A stretch of DNA of 64,000 nt from Telmatactis stephensoni (GCA_029948255.1 JALIZF010001880.1:372001-436000); one strand, 5' to 3'. Positions 1-13,463 are shown, numbered from the stretch's first letter. The notes: a model not told the origin generated them from the letters alone. Numbers and translations: made by a program.

Positions 1-1710
1 AAGACTATATTTGCACTAATATACAAGGTTTACTGGTACTTTATATTTTTAATATAATGGCTTTATCGCCTTAAACGTTGTTCCTCCCTAACTAATAAAA
101 TCATGTCTATAAATGTTACTAACTATAAAACTCGTTACCCAAACATAGTTTGGGAATATACAAGTGATGTAAAATGCTTGGCAATGGTACATCTATAAGT
201 AATTGTTTCTTGTTGATAATATAAAAATTGTTGCCAATAAAGATCCAGAACACCTGTATGGGGAAGCTTGTAGTACTTTAACGATATCACGTGTAAAATG
301 ACTACTAAAGAGCTACAGAAGTACTCATATGAAAGTACTCATAGATGGGTATATATAAGCCCTGTGCAAAACGCTCCCGACGATGTTGGTCAACAACTCC
401 CAAACAATCTTTGACTCCAACGTATGGGGTTGGTACTTCATTTGTCGTAATTATTGGCCATTAATACTATCCCTTATCCTACCTTAACCCTACGACAAAT
501 GAACTACCAATGACATGTGGTCATAAAAACCGCCGACCACCAGCAACGCAGGCTAAAATACAGCAATGCAACATCCTAAATGTTCTATTGTTATCGCCAA
601 ATACAATAAAATATTTTGGGTCCCGCGTTTCGGCTGCCGATCGACCAACAACTGTTGTTGTTAGCAGCGTTTTACACAGGGCTTTACTGGTGTTAAAGTC
701 TAGAATCTATTAACTTTTTTCATTTAATCAAAAGACAATAAAATGGTTATTAATGTTCTTTTTTCGATGCATGATCTTCATGATAACTCATGTGCTCCAT
801 GGTGAAGTACATCAATAACAACCAGCTCGAGCCAAACGTCGTCATTTTTTCCGCATATTGATCTGTGGGTTGGTAGGTTTCTTAAGTTAGCTTCCGTATT
901 TCACGCTATACCACCTCACCTGGAAAATAATTCATGGATAAGTTCTGAAAGTTAATTTTTATCAATCAGGCAAGTGTTCAAAGCTAAGCAAAGGAATGAG
1001 GAAGAGGGGGGGGGGGGGGAGGGAGACTCCATTGTAAAAGGATCGGGTATGCTCGTCGAAAATTTTCAAAAATGTCCCTAAAAGATACCGGAAGTCTTTT
1101 TAAAAGGGCGTGGCCAGACGATTTTTGGACCCCTAAAAGATACCAGCGATAACAAGCTAATGAACATTATTATTATGAACACAAAATTTGATGGTTGACA
1201 TGCTTTTGTTGGGTAAATTTTTTCCATTTGAGAACAAGATGATAAGCGATGGGCTCTTTTGATACCCTTAGAGAGACCAGGAAACTGAATGCTAAAACTC
1301 TAAACTTACGACGAGCATACCCGATCCTTTTACAATGGAGTCCCACTCTCCGGGGAAAGGGACTCTCGTGATACTAGCTGTAGTCGTCTGGAGAGCCCAA
1401 ATTGACACCCGGGTGTTCTTTCTTCAAGAAAGAAGCTTGCTGAGACCCTTTTCAAACGAGGTCTTCAGCTATCGTGGATAAGTAAGGATAAGTTGAGATT
1501 ACATTTACAGTTGTACTCGGCATACAAATGTATGTGTGAAAACATATTTCCCACCCTCAGGAGAGACGGGAACTATTAGTACTTTGTTTTTGATTCAAGC
1601 CGGTTCGTGATTGGAAATGACTGCCAAATCTCCTACCGCCGGAAGTACTATCTAAAACTTGATCGTAAAATACTTTTCATTGTAATAGTAACAATGTCTA
1701 GCCATATACC
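1..1710. other. 3' flank of gene A, no gene seen
   Basis: No coding sequence supported. Positions 100-300 hold a degenerate repeat unit (ctataaaac ... tgggaatata) also seen at 31.2-32.1 kb. Around 421-520 is the empty target of the retrotransposon found in unit B (tggtacttcatttgtcg), beside a short inverted repeat (ttcatttgtcgta / tacgacaaatgaa). The open frame at 510-713 has no recognisable domain and lies in duplicated non-coding flank. A run of G occurs at about 1,007-1,019, next to a foldback element at 1,025-1,342. Confidence 0.6.
1025..1342. mobile_element. foldback element with 34-bp perfect terminal inverted repeats
   Basis: The left end gactccattgtaaaaggatc and its continuation to gctcgtcg is matched exactly as reverse complement by the right end (cgacgagcatacccg ... 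ggagtc). Length is 318 bp with no coding capacity. The matching place in unit B (about 38,120) lacks it, so it is an A-specific insertion or a B-specific loss. A diverged relative may lie at 22,850-23,260, with similar 'gctcgt' and 'acgacgagca' ends. Confidence 0.75.
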
Positions 1711-1992
1711 TTAGTTAACAAACTTGGCTTTCACTTCATCAAGGATCTTCCTTGCATACTCTAGTGCTTGTGTGGCCATGTCCTCCGTGTAATTATCGTG
1801 AGGGATGTTGGGATAACAATAGTGGTCAGGATAACGCATGCGCGCTGAGGATCCCAGACGTTCCAATGAAGAGGCCAAAGATGTGAGGAAAGGATCACCG
1901 AGGCTGGAAGCAATCTCTGGCAAATTGTGAGTGTTGCTCTTGAGGTTTGCGTCTTTGGAATACTGAGCAGCCTTGAGAGCTTTTTCTGCAGA
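1711..1992 (-). CDS. gene A last exon: end of HEPN domain
   Basis: Acceptor atcattag|TCTGCA at 1,993-1,994, phase 0, then 93 codons and TAA. It continues the helical HEPN segment begun at the end of the giant exon. The product ends ...KAKFVN. It differs from copy B by only a few residues. It contains [14 protein letters not shown], which holds an R-x5-H arrangement. The intron upstream is 1,993-2,190. Confidence 0.82.
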   Translation of the reverse strand, partial: SAEKALKAAQYSKDANLKSNTHNLPEIASSLGDPFLTSLASSLERLGSSARMRYPDHYCYPNIPHDNYTEDMATQALEYARKILDEVKAKFVN

Positions 1993-2190
1993 CTAATGAT
2001 AACAAGGGAACAATGACTAAAAGAAACTTAGGACGTGAGTTTTACTTGACCTTAGACGTTAGTTTAGTTTTAACAATGGCCACGAAATATTTAGCATTGT
2101 TTGGAGAAAAATATTTTTAACAAACTAATGTAAATCAGCCTTCAAATCCTGGTCCTTTAGTTAAGGGTAATTTTGCCCTAAACTGCTTAC
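1993..2190 (-). other. gene A last intron
   Basis: Donor CAG|GTAAGC and acceptor TTAG|TC. The copy B equivalent (38,725-39,036) is longer, mainly because of a 131-bp foldback element at 38,854-38,984. Confidence 0.8.
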
Positions 2191-5100
2191 CTGATGACAT
2201 TTGAAGCACGCCCACTCATAAGAGGGTCGAGATGTGTTCAAGTCATTGGACACTGCGTCAAGATCAGCCTTAGCTTGTCTGTACCACCTTCTGGATTCAA
2301 CAGTTTGAGGATTACTTCTACTGGATGATGAATAATATCCTCCCCAGAAGCACCCCCGAGATCCATAGCTTCGAGCGTGGCTGTAAAAATTACTTCTCTG
2401 AGTTCTGTGAGATCGAGCACGGTTCGTCCACCTTGAAAATAAGTCAGAATTCCAAAAATTCCCTGAATGCTGCATATGCACACCTCCGTCCAATCTTTTA
2501 ATTTCTGCTTGGATGAACTTGAAAACCTCTGCACAGAATTCTTCATTACCAAGATTTTTATCTGGGTGCCATGCAAGGAATAATCTCTTGATAATTCTCT
2601 TCCTCGTTTCTTCAGGAAGATTCCAGGCTTCTTCTAGTGTCTGTCTTACTTGTCGTTTTGCCTCATCGAGGTTGTCAGGTTTGACATCTTGTCGGCGTGA
2701 AGTATCAGACCCAGTGAAGACTTCTATCTCCATTCCTTCGCCTTCTCGTTTACAGCGATAAAACTTGTAGAGTCCTACAGCATCAACAACAATACACTCT
2801 TCACCAATGTCAATGCGGTACTTTTTTGTACTTGGGGAAGTTTCTTCTGGCGACACTTCTTCTATAATGATGGCATAAATATACGTTGGAGCGCCATCCT
2901 CGCCACGAAGACTGGGATCATCCAATTCATAGCCAACGTATTCCCCCCGATAGAAGACTGTAAATGCGTCTACAAGAAGATGCTGGTCTTCAACGTGGAT
3001 GAAACTGCCAGGTTTCGGACAATATTCTTCTTCTCCTTCTAAACATGAATTATCTTCTCGTATCTTTGCACCATCAAGAAATGATTGTATTTCGTCAACA
3101 GGGGTGAGGAGCATAATAGCCAAATGGACAAGTGCATCGCCCAGTTGGTTCCCTGTTATTCTATTAACGATTTCAGCAACTCTCGAAATGCATTTTCTTA
3201 GTTCCACGTTCTCTTCGATGTAAATGTTCCACACTTCCTGATTTCCTTCTTCCGTCTTCTCTTCAAAACAAGGCACTTGAGCCTCACTCTCTGGGATTGT
3301 AATTCCTGCACAAACGAGTCTGGTTCTAAGTCCGGAAACAGTGTAAACACGGATAGAACGCAGACACTTTTGAACAGTTTGTCGAAAGTCGTCGTCGTCG
3401 TATGAATTCACCACACCACGATCGTGCGCAGCGTGTTTAATAAGACGAATCAGCCCTTTGCAAAACTCATTTGATGTTAAAATGCCAGCCAAATCTTTGG
3501 CGGACCTTGTTAAAGACGAAGCAAACTGACTATCTTCTGGAAGCGTTTCGTGTACAATTGAGGTCAACTTGAGAGGCCGAAGAGATTCTGGTAGCTGGAA
3601 GATCAAATGGTCATCGTTGTCTACCTTTATTCCACACTCGTTAAGTTTCACGAGCAGCAATTTCTGAAATCCTTTCAGTCGTTCTTTGAAATGAGGTGCA
3701 TCATTGTAGAAAAGTTCAGTAGATTTTCGTAAGAATACTGATGTCATAGGGAGGTTATTAGGATTTCGTCTGACCCCTGGCAAGTAAAGCGTCTCGATTT
3801 CCAGGGGTTTCTTCTCATCCTTGGCAATAGACTCAAATAGGCCTTTAGTAGCCTTGAAGGCACTTGTAATCTCGTTTGGAATCAGTTTTTCGTCCCCACA
3901 CTCCATGTTTATGCTATTGAGAACCATAGCATACTGTGCTGTAGTCACTCTGTTGGTTGATCCAAGGAACTGAAATAACGTGATGTAATTGGCTAACTGA
4001 GGCGGAACTTTGTACAAATATGGCCGAATTTCATCCTCTGGCATCATTTCAACAACTACTTGTCTTGGGTACACAAAACCAGCCTCCACCACAATACAGC
4101 GGGTGTTCTGAAGCTCAGTCTTTACAAAAACGGGAATCGTTTTATATTTGCCTTGCAAAAATGTGTAAATACTTTTCATAACCTTAGTTATGACATCAGC
4201 ATTTGGGGTACAATCCCTTGTTTGGGGAACGTCAACACGTTTAGTGATATCATCGTTTCTCTGACACAGGACATGACAGATGTTCTTACAGTGATTAACC
4301 ACCATCTCCACGGTTGGACTTTCTAGAATGCCCAGTCTTGTAATGATTTTCTTTAGATAACTGCTACGATCATTTAGCTCACATTCTTCGGCATAATTTC
4401 TTCGGAAATAAAAACGAAAGGACAGTGGATCAGCATAACCTGATAAAATGCTGGCAGTGGTCCATGCAACGTCAATGGTGGAATGGCGGGAAACAACTGA
4501 ACCTTTAAAACAGACACATGCTCCTCGTCCAAACGGTTTGTGGATCTGTTTCAGGTAGTCGTCAATTTCTTCTGGAAAGATAAAACAAATATCTTTCACA
4601 TCGTCGAGTAGTGGATTTGTCGCAACGTTTTCCTTTTGGAAGAGAAAAGAAACCAGTGTTTCTGACTTCTGTTTTGTCTTCTCATTTGTCCCGTTAACTC
4701 TGCCTTCTCTTTCAACCTCATGGGCAAACTGGAGGAACATTTCATTCGTTACTTCATGAATCAGTCCAATTTTACGAAGAAATGGCAGCCAAATGTACGG
4801 ATCACAAAATCGTTCTGCAGGAAAAAGTTCCTCGCGATTTTCCAACATCACTCTAAAAACAGCATTAGAAGGGTCATACAAGGAAGAAGCACGTCTTAGA
4901 GATCCGTCTCTACCCAGGTCAAACGCCAGATTGCAAAGACTTTGAAGAAGTTTATTCTTCTTGATAGATTTACCATTCTTTAAAACTAAATCAGCCTCGG
5001 AAAAGTCAGTGTCGAGTTTATCCAACAAGCGGCGAACAAACTCTATGTGAACTAATCTTGCCTCTTTACTCATGTCTTGAAATCTCTCAAAAATGATATC

Positions 5101-8100
5101 ACAGTATACATCAACTTCGTCTTTTGCATCACAGTCCAGAAAGCTATAAAGATCTTGCAAAGTGGAATCGTCGACAAGAAATACAATTCCAACCTCTTTT
5201 TCCCATTTATTCATATCCTCCTTTGGAATTTCCGACGGTAGGACAAATGCTTGCTTCCCATTTATGCTGATGTTGTCACCATGCACCGTTCGGTAAAATG
5301 GAAGGAGTTTAAGACGATCTGCATCCTTGGACTGGAGCTCTTTTGTGTGGCTATTAAAGTAACATAGCACTTTAACACGATCACGCCCACTTAGTCTATT
5401 GAACGACGCTGGATCAGTTTTCATTTTATGTAACAGTACTTCCAAAAACGAACTGGGGTCACTTAGTTTAGAAACAAGCTGTTGTGCAATGACAAAAGCT
5501 GTTGAATCTAGTGGATTACTGTACTGACTTTCACATAGAACTTTAGAGTTCAGCTCTGGAAGACACATGCTTTGAATGGTATCCCTCAAGTGTCCAAGAG
5601 AAGACGAGAATTCGGTAACAAACACGGTTTGAGTCATACATATGGGAACAAGGAAGTGCTTGACATCTTGCGTGACAGGAAGAAGACACCAGTCCATGAC
5701 AGGTTTGAGAGCCTCTAGAATTAACTGCTTCTTTTCAGCCATCATTTTCTTGCGAAGTTGTTCTTCCAATTGTTTGGCATATTGGTATTTCTGGCCAGCA
5801 GTTTGTAGAATGATGCTTTTCTGGTATTCAACCTCACACTTCTTCAAAACGGGTTGCACGAGATGGGAAAAGAACATCCAAACGCGTCGGATCCATCGGG
5901 GGGATGGTATTTGTGAGATTTCATGATCAACTTGAGGATTCCAAATGAGATATTCATGAGAAGATCGATGTGACTCTTCTAATAAACTTGGAAGGCGCTT
6001 TGCAAACTCAGTGACGTCAAACACTTTAAATACCGGGTTCATGTCCCCTTTTTTGTTTTGGTTACAGAACACAGTGTTGAAAAGCCGCCTATGGACAAAC
6101 ATGTGCTGGCAATTGGGAAGTAACTCAAAGAAACCACTTAGGAATACTGGCTTACTTTCATCAAAAATCCGAAGCTGTTCATCTTCAGTTAATAAAAGCG
6201 GTAGACCATGTAGGCCTTGGAGGAAACTCTCGTCATTTTTGCAATAGTCGAGAACTGTAAGCAAGTCGTTAACACTTTGAAACGGTGTACTTTCTATCGG
6301 TAAGGGTAACGATCCAATTTGTTCTGTCAGCAAGTTCGATAAACCGTAGGAGTTGAAGAAGCATATGACATCTTTGGGTGATATGCAGTTCACAGTGATG
6401 CTTGACTCCACAAAGCAATGGTGAATTTTCATTGACATTTGAATTAAATTGAATCCCACGGCAAGTAAAGCTTCTCTGAGGACACTTACTCTTTTGAATT
6501 TGATTTCCATGTCTCCCATAGGATCAAGCCTAATTGATTCTCGCAAACTATCAAAGAAGGCCTTGTCGTCTTCATTGCTTGGTGAGAGCCATTCAATTTC
6601 CACCATATCTGGAGAAGAACTTCCTCTTGCGGGACGTTTGCGTAAAACAGGAAAAAGATGACTTTTTCTCGTGCTCAAATGACTGTACACTTCTGTGGCA
6701 AGAACCTTCCAATACTGCTCACTCACATCCACAGAAGGGAAGTAACTTTCAAAGTTTCCCAAAGAAAGTTCTACATCCAATCGACTTCCTATTAGGTGTG
6801 TCTTATCATCTGTTACATCCAAAGAGATAAATGGTCGTATCTCATCTAACATGGAAACATAGCATGGAGCAACTACTTGACGTAAGAGGACGCCATTCCA
6901 CTTGCTTCGGTAATCGCCTTTCTCGCTTCTCCAGAGATTTCTCCTTGCTTCATGGTCTAGAGCAAAATGTCCATTGATGTGCACAGGCAACCCTGTTTGA
7001 AAAGGGAGAGGAAGGAAGCAAAATGCCTTCCCTGGTGGCTTGTCTCCAGAACGTATCAAAGACGCAACTCCACCGCGAGGAAGAAGTCCAAGGTCTCCTC
7101 GCTTAAACGCTTTACTAACATCATGTATTTCCTGGCCGACATCTCTGGCACACTCAAAACCAATTTGCTGAACGACCAGCCAGTCTTGACGACGACCTTT
7201 ATTATCTTCAAGGTGTAGAACATAGGACACCTTTTTTATTCGAATCTGAGTTATGGACATCTCTTTACGTCGTAGCTTACCTCCAACGAAATTGACGTAG
7301 TTAGCAAAGCCCTCTCGTCTCTTTTCATCCTCTGAAGACATGGTTGCTTTGACATGGTAATTCATCTTTAATTTACCATCACTGTCATCAATTTCCCATG
7401 TTGATATTTCTTTGACATTGTTAACAAATAGTAGCGCCTCAAGGAGATCATCTTGAAAATCCTTCATCAGGGAGCTCAGTTGATCGACAGTCAATGGTTC
7501 ATTGCTGATGTTGGAATTCATGGCCATTTCATCATTTCGAAGTGGAAATCTAAACATCGTTCCATTGTTTATTGGGAATTGGTCCCCATACTGCTCCAGA
7601 TAACATGGTAATACATCTGTAAACGTATTTCTAATGGAATCAAGATCTGTGTACATTACTCCAGGTGCCTCTGGTGTTGCACAAGGAGCGTATTCCACAT
7701 TAGGATCAAATACACACATGACCTCTCCGATCTCTTCTCCTTTAGATATAAAGGAAGGCACATCTGTTAGATGATAAACTGCATTGAACCCGACACCGTA
7801 CTGACCAGTCTTGTTTGGATCGTCTCCTTTGCTTCCTTCGCCAAGGTTCTGTATTCCTTCGATGTCACTTTTAGTAAACGGCGCATTGTTGTAAACACAT
7901 AAGGCGGGACCTTGAAGAGGTTTCCAGCTTTCCTCAAGCACCCTTTCATCTGGATGATGTCGCGGATCTTTGATGAAACAAATCTTACTGGCCTTAGCGT
8001 CATCTGCGTTTTGAAGAAGCTCTTTCATGATTGACATGTCACATGGATAACCCGCCAGTATACGCTTTAGTCTGTTTGTTAGTTTCTCCTTCTGTCCAAA

Positions 8101-8412
8101 TGGAATACCGCGCGCATTCTTGGAAAGTGTCATCTTTCTTCTTGAATTCACTCCAAGGGCTATGGACACTCTTGGATCGATGCCAAAATTTGCATATTCT
8201 ATTCCTTCTTCGTCAGGCATCCAGTAACAATCCTTGACGCAAAGTTCCCCTGAAGCTCTCATGATGCCATTGGAGTCGGGTAAAAAGATTCTTCCATACT
8301 GTTTTTCTGCCTCGCTTGAAGAAATGCCCATCTTTGCCATAGCTTTTACCAGTACGTCTATGACATCTTTTACATTACTTAATATCCTGATCGTCGATTT
8401 GGTTGCCCCCAT
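2191..8412 (-). pseudogene. gene A giant exon, piece 3 (repeat 3, spacer, J domain)
   Basis: Back in the frame of piece 1, this segment is open for over 2,000 codons from about 8,412 to the donor at 2,191; read without splicing it continues to TAA at 2,161. It holds the third ATPase module, the long divergent spacer, the J domain ([11 protein letters not shown]) and the first HEPN helix ([15 protein letters not shown]). Such a long open frame downstream of two stops means loss of function is recent, or that the stops are not real. Divergence from copy B rises from about 10% in the ATPase module to about 25-30% in the spacer. Confidence 0.82.
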
Positions 8413-9025
8413 GATTGTGCTTCACCAGTGATAGTGTCTTGATGTAATCATGAATCTCAAAAGATTCTCGGACGCCAACCAACCTGAGTAATTCAGAGAA
8501 CTTTTTATGTTCAGAAGGTACCCAACTCAAATATGGTAGAAAGTGCATTGTGCTGCCAAATGCGACCTGACTCGCTTGAAGGAACTGTTTGTCAACATGT
8601 AGAAAGTTCAGGGGAGCCAGAAAATTTCTGATTTCTTCTTCTTCACTGTTTTGTCTTGAACGTTGTTGAAAATAATCGTACATTTTTTCACAAGCCTTCT
8701 CCAATTCTTTATGGGTAACACGCTCTTCGTCAGCTACTTTCGTCGCGATAACGGTTTGAAGCTGCAGCTTTGCTTGGTCAAAAGATACCTCCTTTTTCAT
8801 ACCAAGGAATGTTCTAAGTTTCAAGCTCTCGTTAAGGATACTGCAACCATCTTTCCCGTCGTTTAGAATAGGAGCACTTGCGCTCACCAAATACTTAGAA
8901 CTTCGAGGATAAAGTTCAACTGCAGGCAAAAATGCAGTTTCCTTGTATTCATCTCCCTTCCATTTAAAAGGGAACATTTGAGGCTTCTTTAGAATTGGAA
9001 GGAAAGGTGTTCTCCTGTAACTCAT
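8375..9025 (-). pseudogene. gene A giant exon, piece 2 (frame-shifted middle)
   Basis: Homologous to the copy B segment following its [10 protein letters not shown] residues, but shifted relative to pieces 1 and 3. It runs from just after the two additions near 9,013-9,024 to TAA at 8,375-8,377. DNA identity to copy B is very high here, so the indels are recent or are assembly errors. The ATG at 9,023-9,025 is created by the same indel that makes the upstream TGA (overlapping ATGA), so reinitiation is conceivable but unproven. Confidence 0.75.
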
Positions 9026-12000
9026 GCTTGGAGTTTAGGGTCAACTTGTTGGTTATGCTTCAGCTTATCGTCAATTACCTCTAGCAACAGCCTTGCTCTT
9101 TTCAAAGAACGATCGTAAGACTCCAATTGCGTGACGCTTCTTGCCCTCTCACAGACTTCACTCCATTCTAAATGATCTCGCATACCAAGTTTGCTGAGTT
9201 TGAGCAGGCGTTCTTCAGTACAAAACTGATGGCCATAAGGGAACATTCCATCACCAGGTTCATACAAAGGTGCGATCTTTCCAGTTGGGTGAATCAGATC
9301 TTTAGGACACTTGAGATGTTGTCCTGATGGAGAAGCAGGAATGCAAGGGTTATCACGTACCAGGTTATTTAAAACCGAGGAAGCATCTTCAATTGCGTAG
9401 AGAACAAGAGCGTCTCTCTGTGGTGTTTCTAGTACATCAAGAGAAGGAAAGACAACAGTCTCAAAGAACGATTCTTTGTCAAAGCAATGTTCCTTTATCG
9501 TCGACCCCAATCCATATGTCTCAAACGAGTTGAAAATGTGATCAGGCAAATCAATTGCAATTAAAGACCTTAACTTCGCATACAAGTGCAACGCGCTTTG
9601 GGCAGCTTTGCTTATTCGTGAGTCATTCTTAAACGACAGTTCAAGAAAAACAATACTCTCAAGTGCAGACCAATGTAAGCCATTTGAGAAAAGATCAAGA
9701 GAAGTTGTTTGGACGCCGGAGACTCCAAAACACAACTTTCTGTAAAACTCAGATGCTAATCCATGACAGTGTCCCTGAAGTATTTCACGAGCTTGTGGCC
9801 AGAGTAAATGGAAATGGAGACCACTTGTCGGACAGGTTTTCTTTAAATCCTCTAAAAGGCCAATATACGCTTGACAAACAACCTCTTTCATCAAAAGGTT
9901 GTTCCATTTAGCACCACGGTCAAACTTGTCATCTTCTGTCTTTTCACGCAGGTGACGTCTGCTGTCGTCTACTGCAAAGCATCCATTGATATGAACAGGA
10001 AGCCCACTTCGAATTGGAAGCGGAAGGAAGCAAAATACATGACCACGTGCACTTTGAGAAAACGCTGTGTCAGGACTGTCTTGCATTGGCTTAGGTATCA
10101 GATGTCCAGATGATGACTGTACAAGCTGTGCGGCAACTCCAGCTGTTGGAAGGAGACCTTTGGCGTGAAGTGACATTTCAAGAGCACTGCCACTTACCAT
10201 ACATGAGTGAACTAACCATGTGGTTTGAAGTCTGGAGTTTCCTGCAGTGACATTATCAAGAAACTCTTGGCCGTATTCTGAAAATTCGCTCTCAGTTGTA
10301 AGAACAATAGCTGATCTCATCAAGACTTGTGCAGGAGCTACGTTTGTTCCTCTTTCTTCTAAAACTCGTTTGAAATTCGTTGACATTCTTAAGATGTTGC
10401 TTTGCTTAACAAACTCCTGCTTCTCGTTGGACAGCCTTTGTACTGCTGTCGACAACGAGACTTCAGATTGGAGACGGTGGATAACTTTGACACAAGACTT
10501 TGAAATGGAAAACAACTCAATTGGCTCTGGTATTTCTGATTTTTCGTTCCTTAAGTGGTACACGCGAATGGTCAAAACATTTTGCGTGAACAGCAGCAAC
10601 GATTCTGAACCGTTAAACAGCATTTGAAGAAGCTCCTTTACTTGCACCGCATCGTAGTGAAGCTGTTTGATCCCACTTTTTATTGCCTGACTCTTCGTTC
10701 GAAGAGGAAATCGAAAGAGTGTTCCATCGTAAAGCTTTTTCTGTCCATCCGGACGAAGATCACAGCCAAAGATGTTATTGTAAGGCATGAATTGATTGGA
10801 AAGCCGACGGAGAGTTTTGGACGACAGATGGAACTTGATCCCTGGTTTGCTTTTGTCTCGTATTGCTTTCCCAAGGTAAGTGGTATGGGGATCAAGGATA
10901 ACGATGGAATCCCTGCTTACAAAACTGGGAACATCAGTCAAGTTGTAAACAGAGTTAAATCCAAGACCAAATCGTCCAATCTTTCCTGTATCATCTTCTT
11001 TAGTCGCTGCATTCAATTTCACGATGTTTTGAAAGTCGTCATCTGAGAAGACAGCATCGTTGTAGGACCAGAGGGCAGGTCCTTGACATTCTTTCATTCC
11101 TTCATCAAGCAAATTCGTCATTGCGCCCTCGTTTGTTCTTTCATCGAACAAAAATCGTATTTCTGTCGCTCCAGCATCGTCAGCATTTTGGATCAGCTCT
11201 TTAGGAACAGACAGCCCATCAGTATAACCTTCTAACAAACCTTTGAGTCGGTCCAGCAATGATTCGGACTGTCCAAAGCTTTCACCCATTTCGAGCTCAT
11301 CTGCATCGAGGATTCGGCTCATCAACGTGGGGATGCCTAACATCTCTGCGGTTGCAGTGGGGATTTTGTGATGCATGAACTTTATCTTTGCGTCGTCTTC
11401 ACCACTGATATCACTGTCATCAAATCCTTGTTTAAGCCATTCACGATCACAGTAGGTACATTCTTCTATTGGAACGAGTTCCAAAGTCTCATCATTTCCA
11501 ATGTGTATGGGAACTAAAAGGTTTTCTCTAAGGCTTGCTTCAAGGGACTCTCCATATTCAGGGCTGAATGCATTCAAGATATCTATAGAATACTGTAAGT
11601 CTCGCTTCACCTCGAGGGGACTTGCCAGGTATTCGTGTCTTTGTTTGATTTTTCTCAAGATATCCAACAACATACTGTTGTCCAATTTCTGATTCACGCC
11701 ACATGCTGCAAAGAATGGGATGAATTCTCGGGTCTCCTTCGGAAGGGAACACATGTAAGGCTGAAGACTTAACCAAGGCTCTTCAATGATGATTTCTTTT
11801 GGAGAGGAGAACCCATCACCATTCCATATCCACTTGTCAATCTCCTGCACGCTTAGTACATGTTTAATCTTCGTGATGTCTTGTGAAGCAAGGTAACGGT
11901 AGATTTGTTTAATCACGTTGACAAAGGTGCTTTTCTCATCTTCATGATAGAAATGGATTACATTTCTGAGATGGCTGATAACCTCAGCGAGAGTCGGATG

Positions 12001-13463
12001 TCTGTTCCAACCAAAGTACTCTGACACTTTTGGATATGCTGACACTTCTACTAGGGTCCTGATGCTACCAACGAGGTTTAGAAAATCTGTTGATGTTACA
12101 TTACTTGGACAAGCAAAAGTACCGTGGCATTTCCTAGGTAAATGCATTGGATACATTTGTGACTTGCGAGCAAACACTGGTATCCATGGAATGTGAGAAA
12201 GTTGATGGGACAAGCAACCATTCGAGGTTAACGGTGTTTGAAGGAGCGATGGAACATCTTCCAAATGTTTCAGGATAGCTTCCGATTTGACTGTGGCTTT
12301 CGTTTTGTCTTCTATTTGATTCACCATCATAGCACTGTGGAGAAGGTCAGAAGCATTCAAATCTTTTTTTCCTTTTAGTCCCATAGTCCTTAGATGCATA
12401 AGAACGTTGGATTTTGAGTAATAGGAACTATTTTTAGGGAATTTGTCTTGCTCATCTGTAAAGACATTCTTCAGGACTTCGCTCTCGGGGTCAAAAAGCT
12501 CTTCAGGTTTTTTCCTTGAGTCATCACCGACGTCAACAAATGCCAGACATCTAAGCTCGGCCATAATTTCACGAACTTCCTGGGCACGGAATTTGTACAG
12601 CCGGTCAAGGATGTATTTTATCAGGTTATCAACTTCATTATCAGAGTACAATCTTCTCAGTGCTTGATTGTGCAGCATCATCTTTAACAGCTCCACGAGG
12701 TTGATGGGTTCAGTGCCGAGCAAATGCGCAAGAGTTCTACTATTGCGTTCGCGAAGATCAACCATGTCGACGTACGGTGGTACTGGAGGAAAATCATCTA
12801 CTGGAGCAGCCAATGAAACTTCCTTTAATGCGACAGGGCAAGACGCTCTTCCAGATCCAGGATGGATGTCAAACAACTTTACTTTTCTGAGAAAATCAAT
12901 TTCTTTCTTTGTAAACTGTGATAGAATACGGGATAAAAATCCTCGCAATGCTCGCAGGTCAGTCTGAAAGACCAAATGCTGTGGGTTGCCAACAGCTGTC
13001 ATGATGAGGGCGTTCAAAACGCCTCTAGGGTTTGGTGAGTTGATATATTCAGGAACAAGAGAGTAATGTTCTTTTAAAAACTCGGGCAAGTTTTCCAAAA
13101 TGGTTACTCCAACGGTATTCAAAACGCCATAGACCGGGTTGTCTATCTTTTCTCCATTGAAGGACTGGAGGACCAGAGTAGATGGACGTTGGATTCGTAC
13201 AAGCTGGATCTTCTTTTGTTTTTTCGTTGGTTTGGTTGATATGGGTACGAGAGGAACACCAAGAAAGGCATCTAGACCATTGTTACGATTGAAGTGGACT
13301 CCAAAGTACTTCCACAATTCTTCCAACCACTGTAACGATGGATGGTTTGTTTTTCCAGGGTACCAAGTAACTTGGCCAGTTGAATGCATCCATTCTCTTG
13401 GTAAAGCTTCACGGAGGTGACGTTGAACAGCTTTTGAATCAAAATGATGGAGCTGCGTGTATC
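9022..13463 (-). pseudogene. gene A giant exon, piece 1 (repeat 1 end and repeat 2)
   Basis: Open from the acceptor at 13,463 to TGA at 9,022-9,024. It carries the second HSP90-like ATPase module with the N-box [14 protein letters not shown] and the glycine-rich [12 protein letters not shown] motif. The protein is about 97-98% identical by eye to copy B over this stretch. The in-frame Met at 13,387-13,389 is internal, since the upstream exon joins in phase. Joined to the 5' exons, a product of about 2,090 residues would end here. Confidence 0.8.

Larger units (their letters stand above)
2191..13463 (-). pseudogene. gene A giant exon (ATPase repeats 2 and 3, J domain, start of HEPN)
   Basis: Bounded by acceptor ctaaaatag|GATACACG (exon starts 13,463) and donor CATCAG|GTAAGC (exon ends 2,191). 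Length is 11,273 nt against 11,195 in copy B. A single giant exon is also typical of vertebrate sacsin. In order: end of repeat 1, ATPase repeat 2 ([14 protein letters not shown] near 11,280, then [11 protein letters not shown] and [15 protein letters not shown]), ATPase repeat 3 ([15 protein letters not shown] near 8,105, [24 protein letters not shown]), a long spacer, and a J domain with HPD near 2,575. Frame breaks at about 9,013-9,024 and 8,386 split it into three open pieces, described separately. Confidence 0.85.

Noticed and set aside
510..713. 67-codon frame near the left edge
   Set aside because: The matching unit B frame diverges after an insertion site, there is no recognisable domain, and the segment is non-coding flank.
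1985..1985. Alternative acceptor ctgcag|AAAAAGC for the last exon of gene A
   Set aside because: It puts the HEPN helix out of frame; the acceptor attag|TCTGCAGAA keeps [10 protein letters not shown] in phase in both copies.
2513..13420. Many plus-strand open frames of 60-140 codons opposite the sacsin exons of gene A (and the same in B at 38,989-51,296)
   Set aside because: They are antisense shadows of a long conserved coding exon, recur at matching places in both copies, and show no domains or start context.
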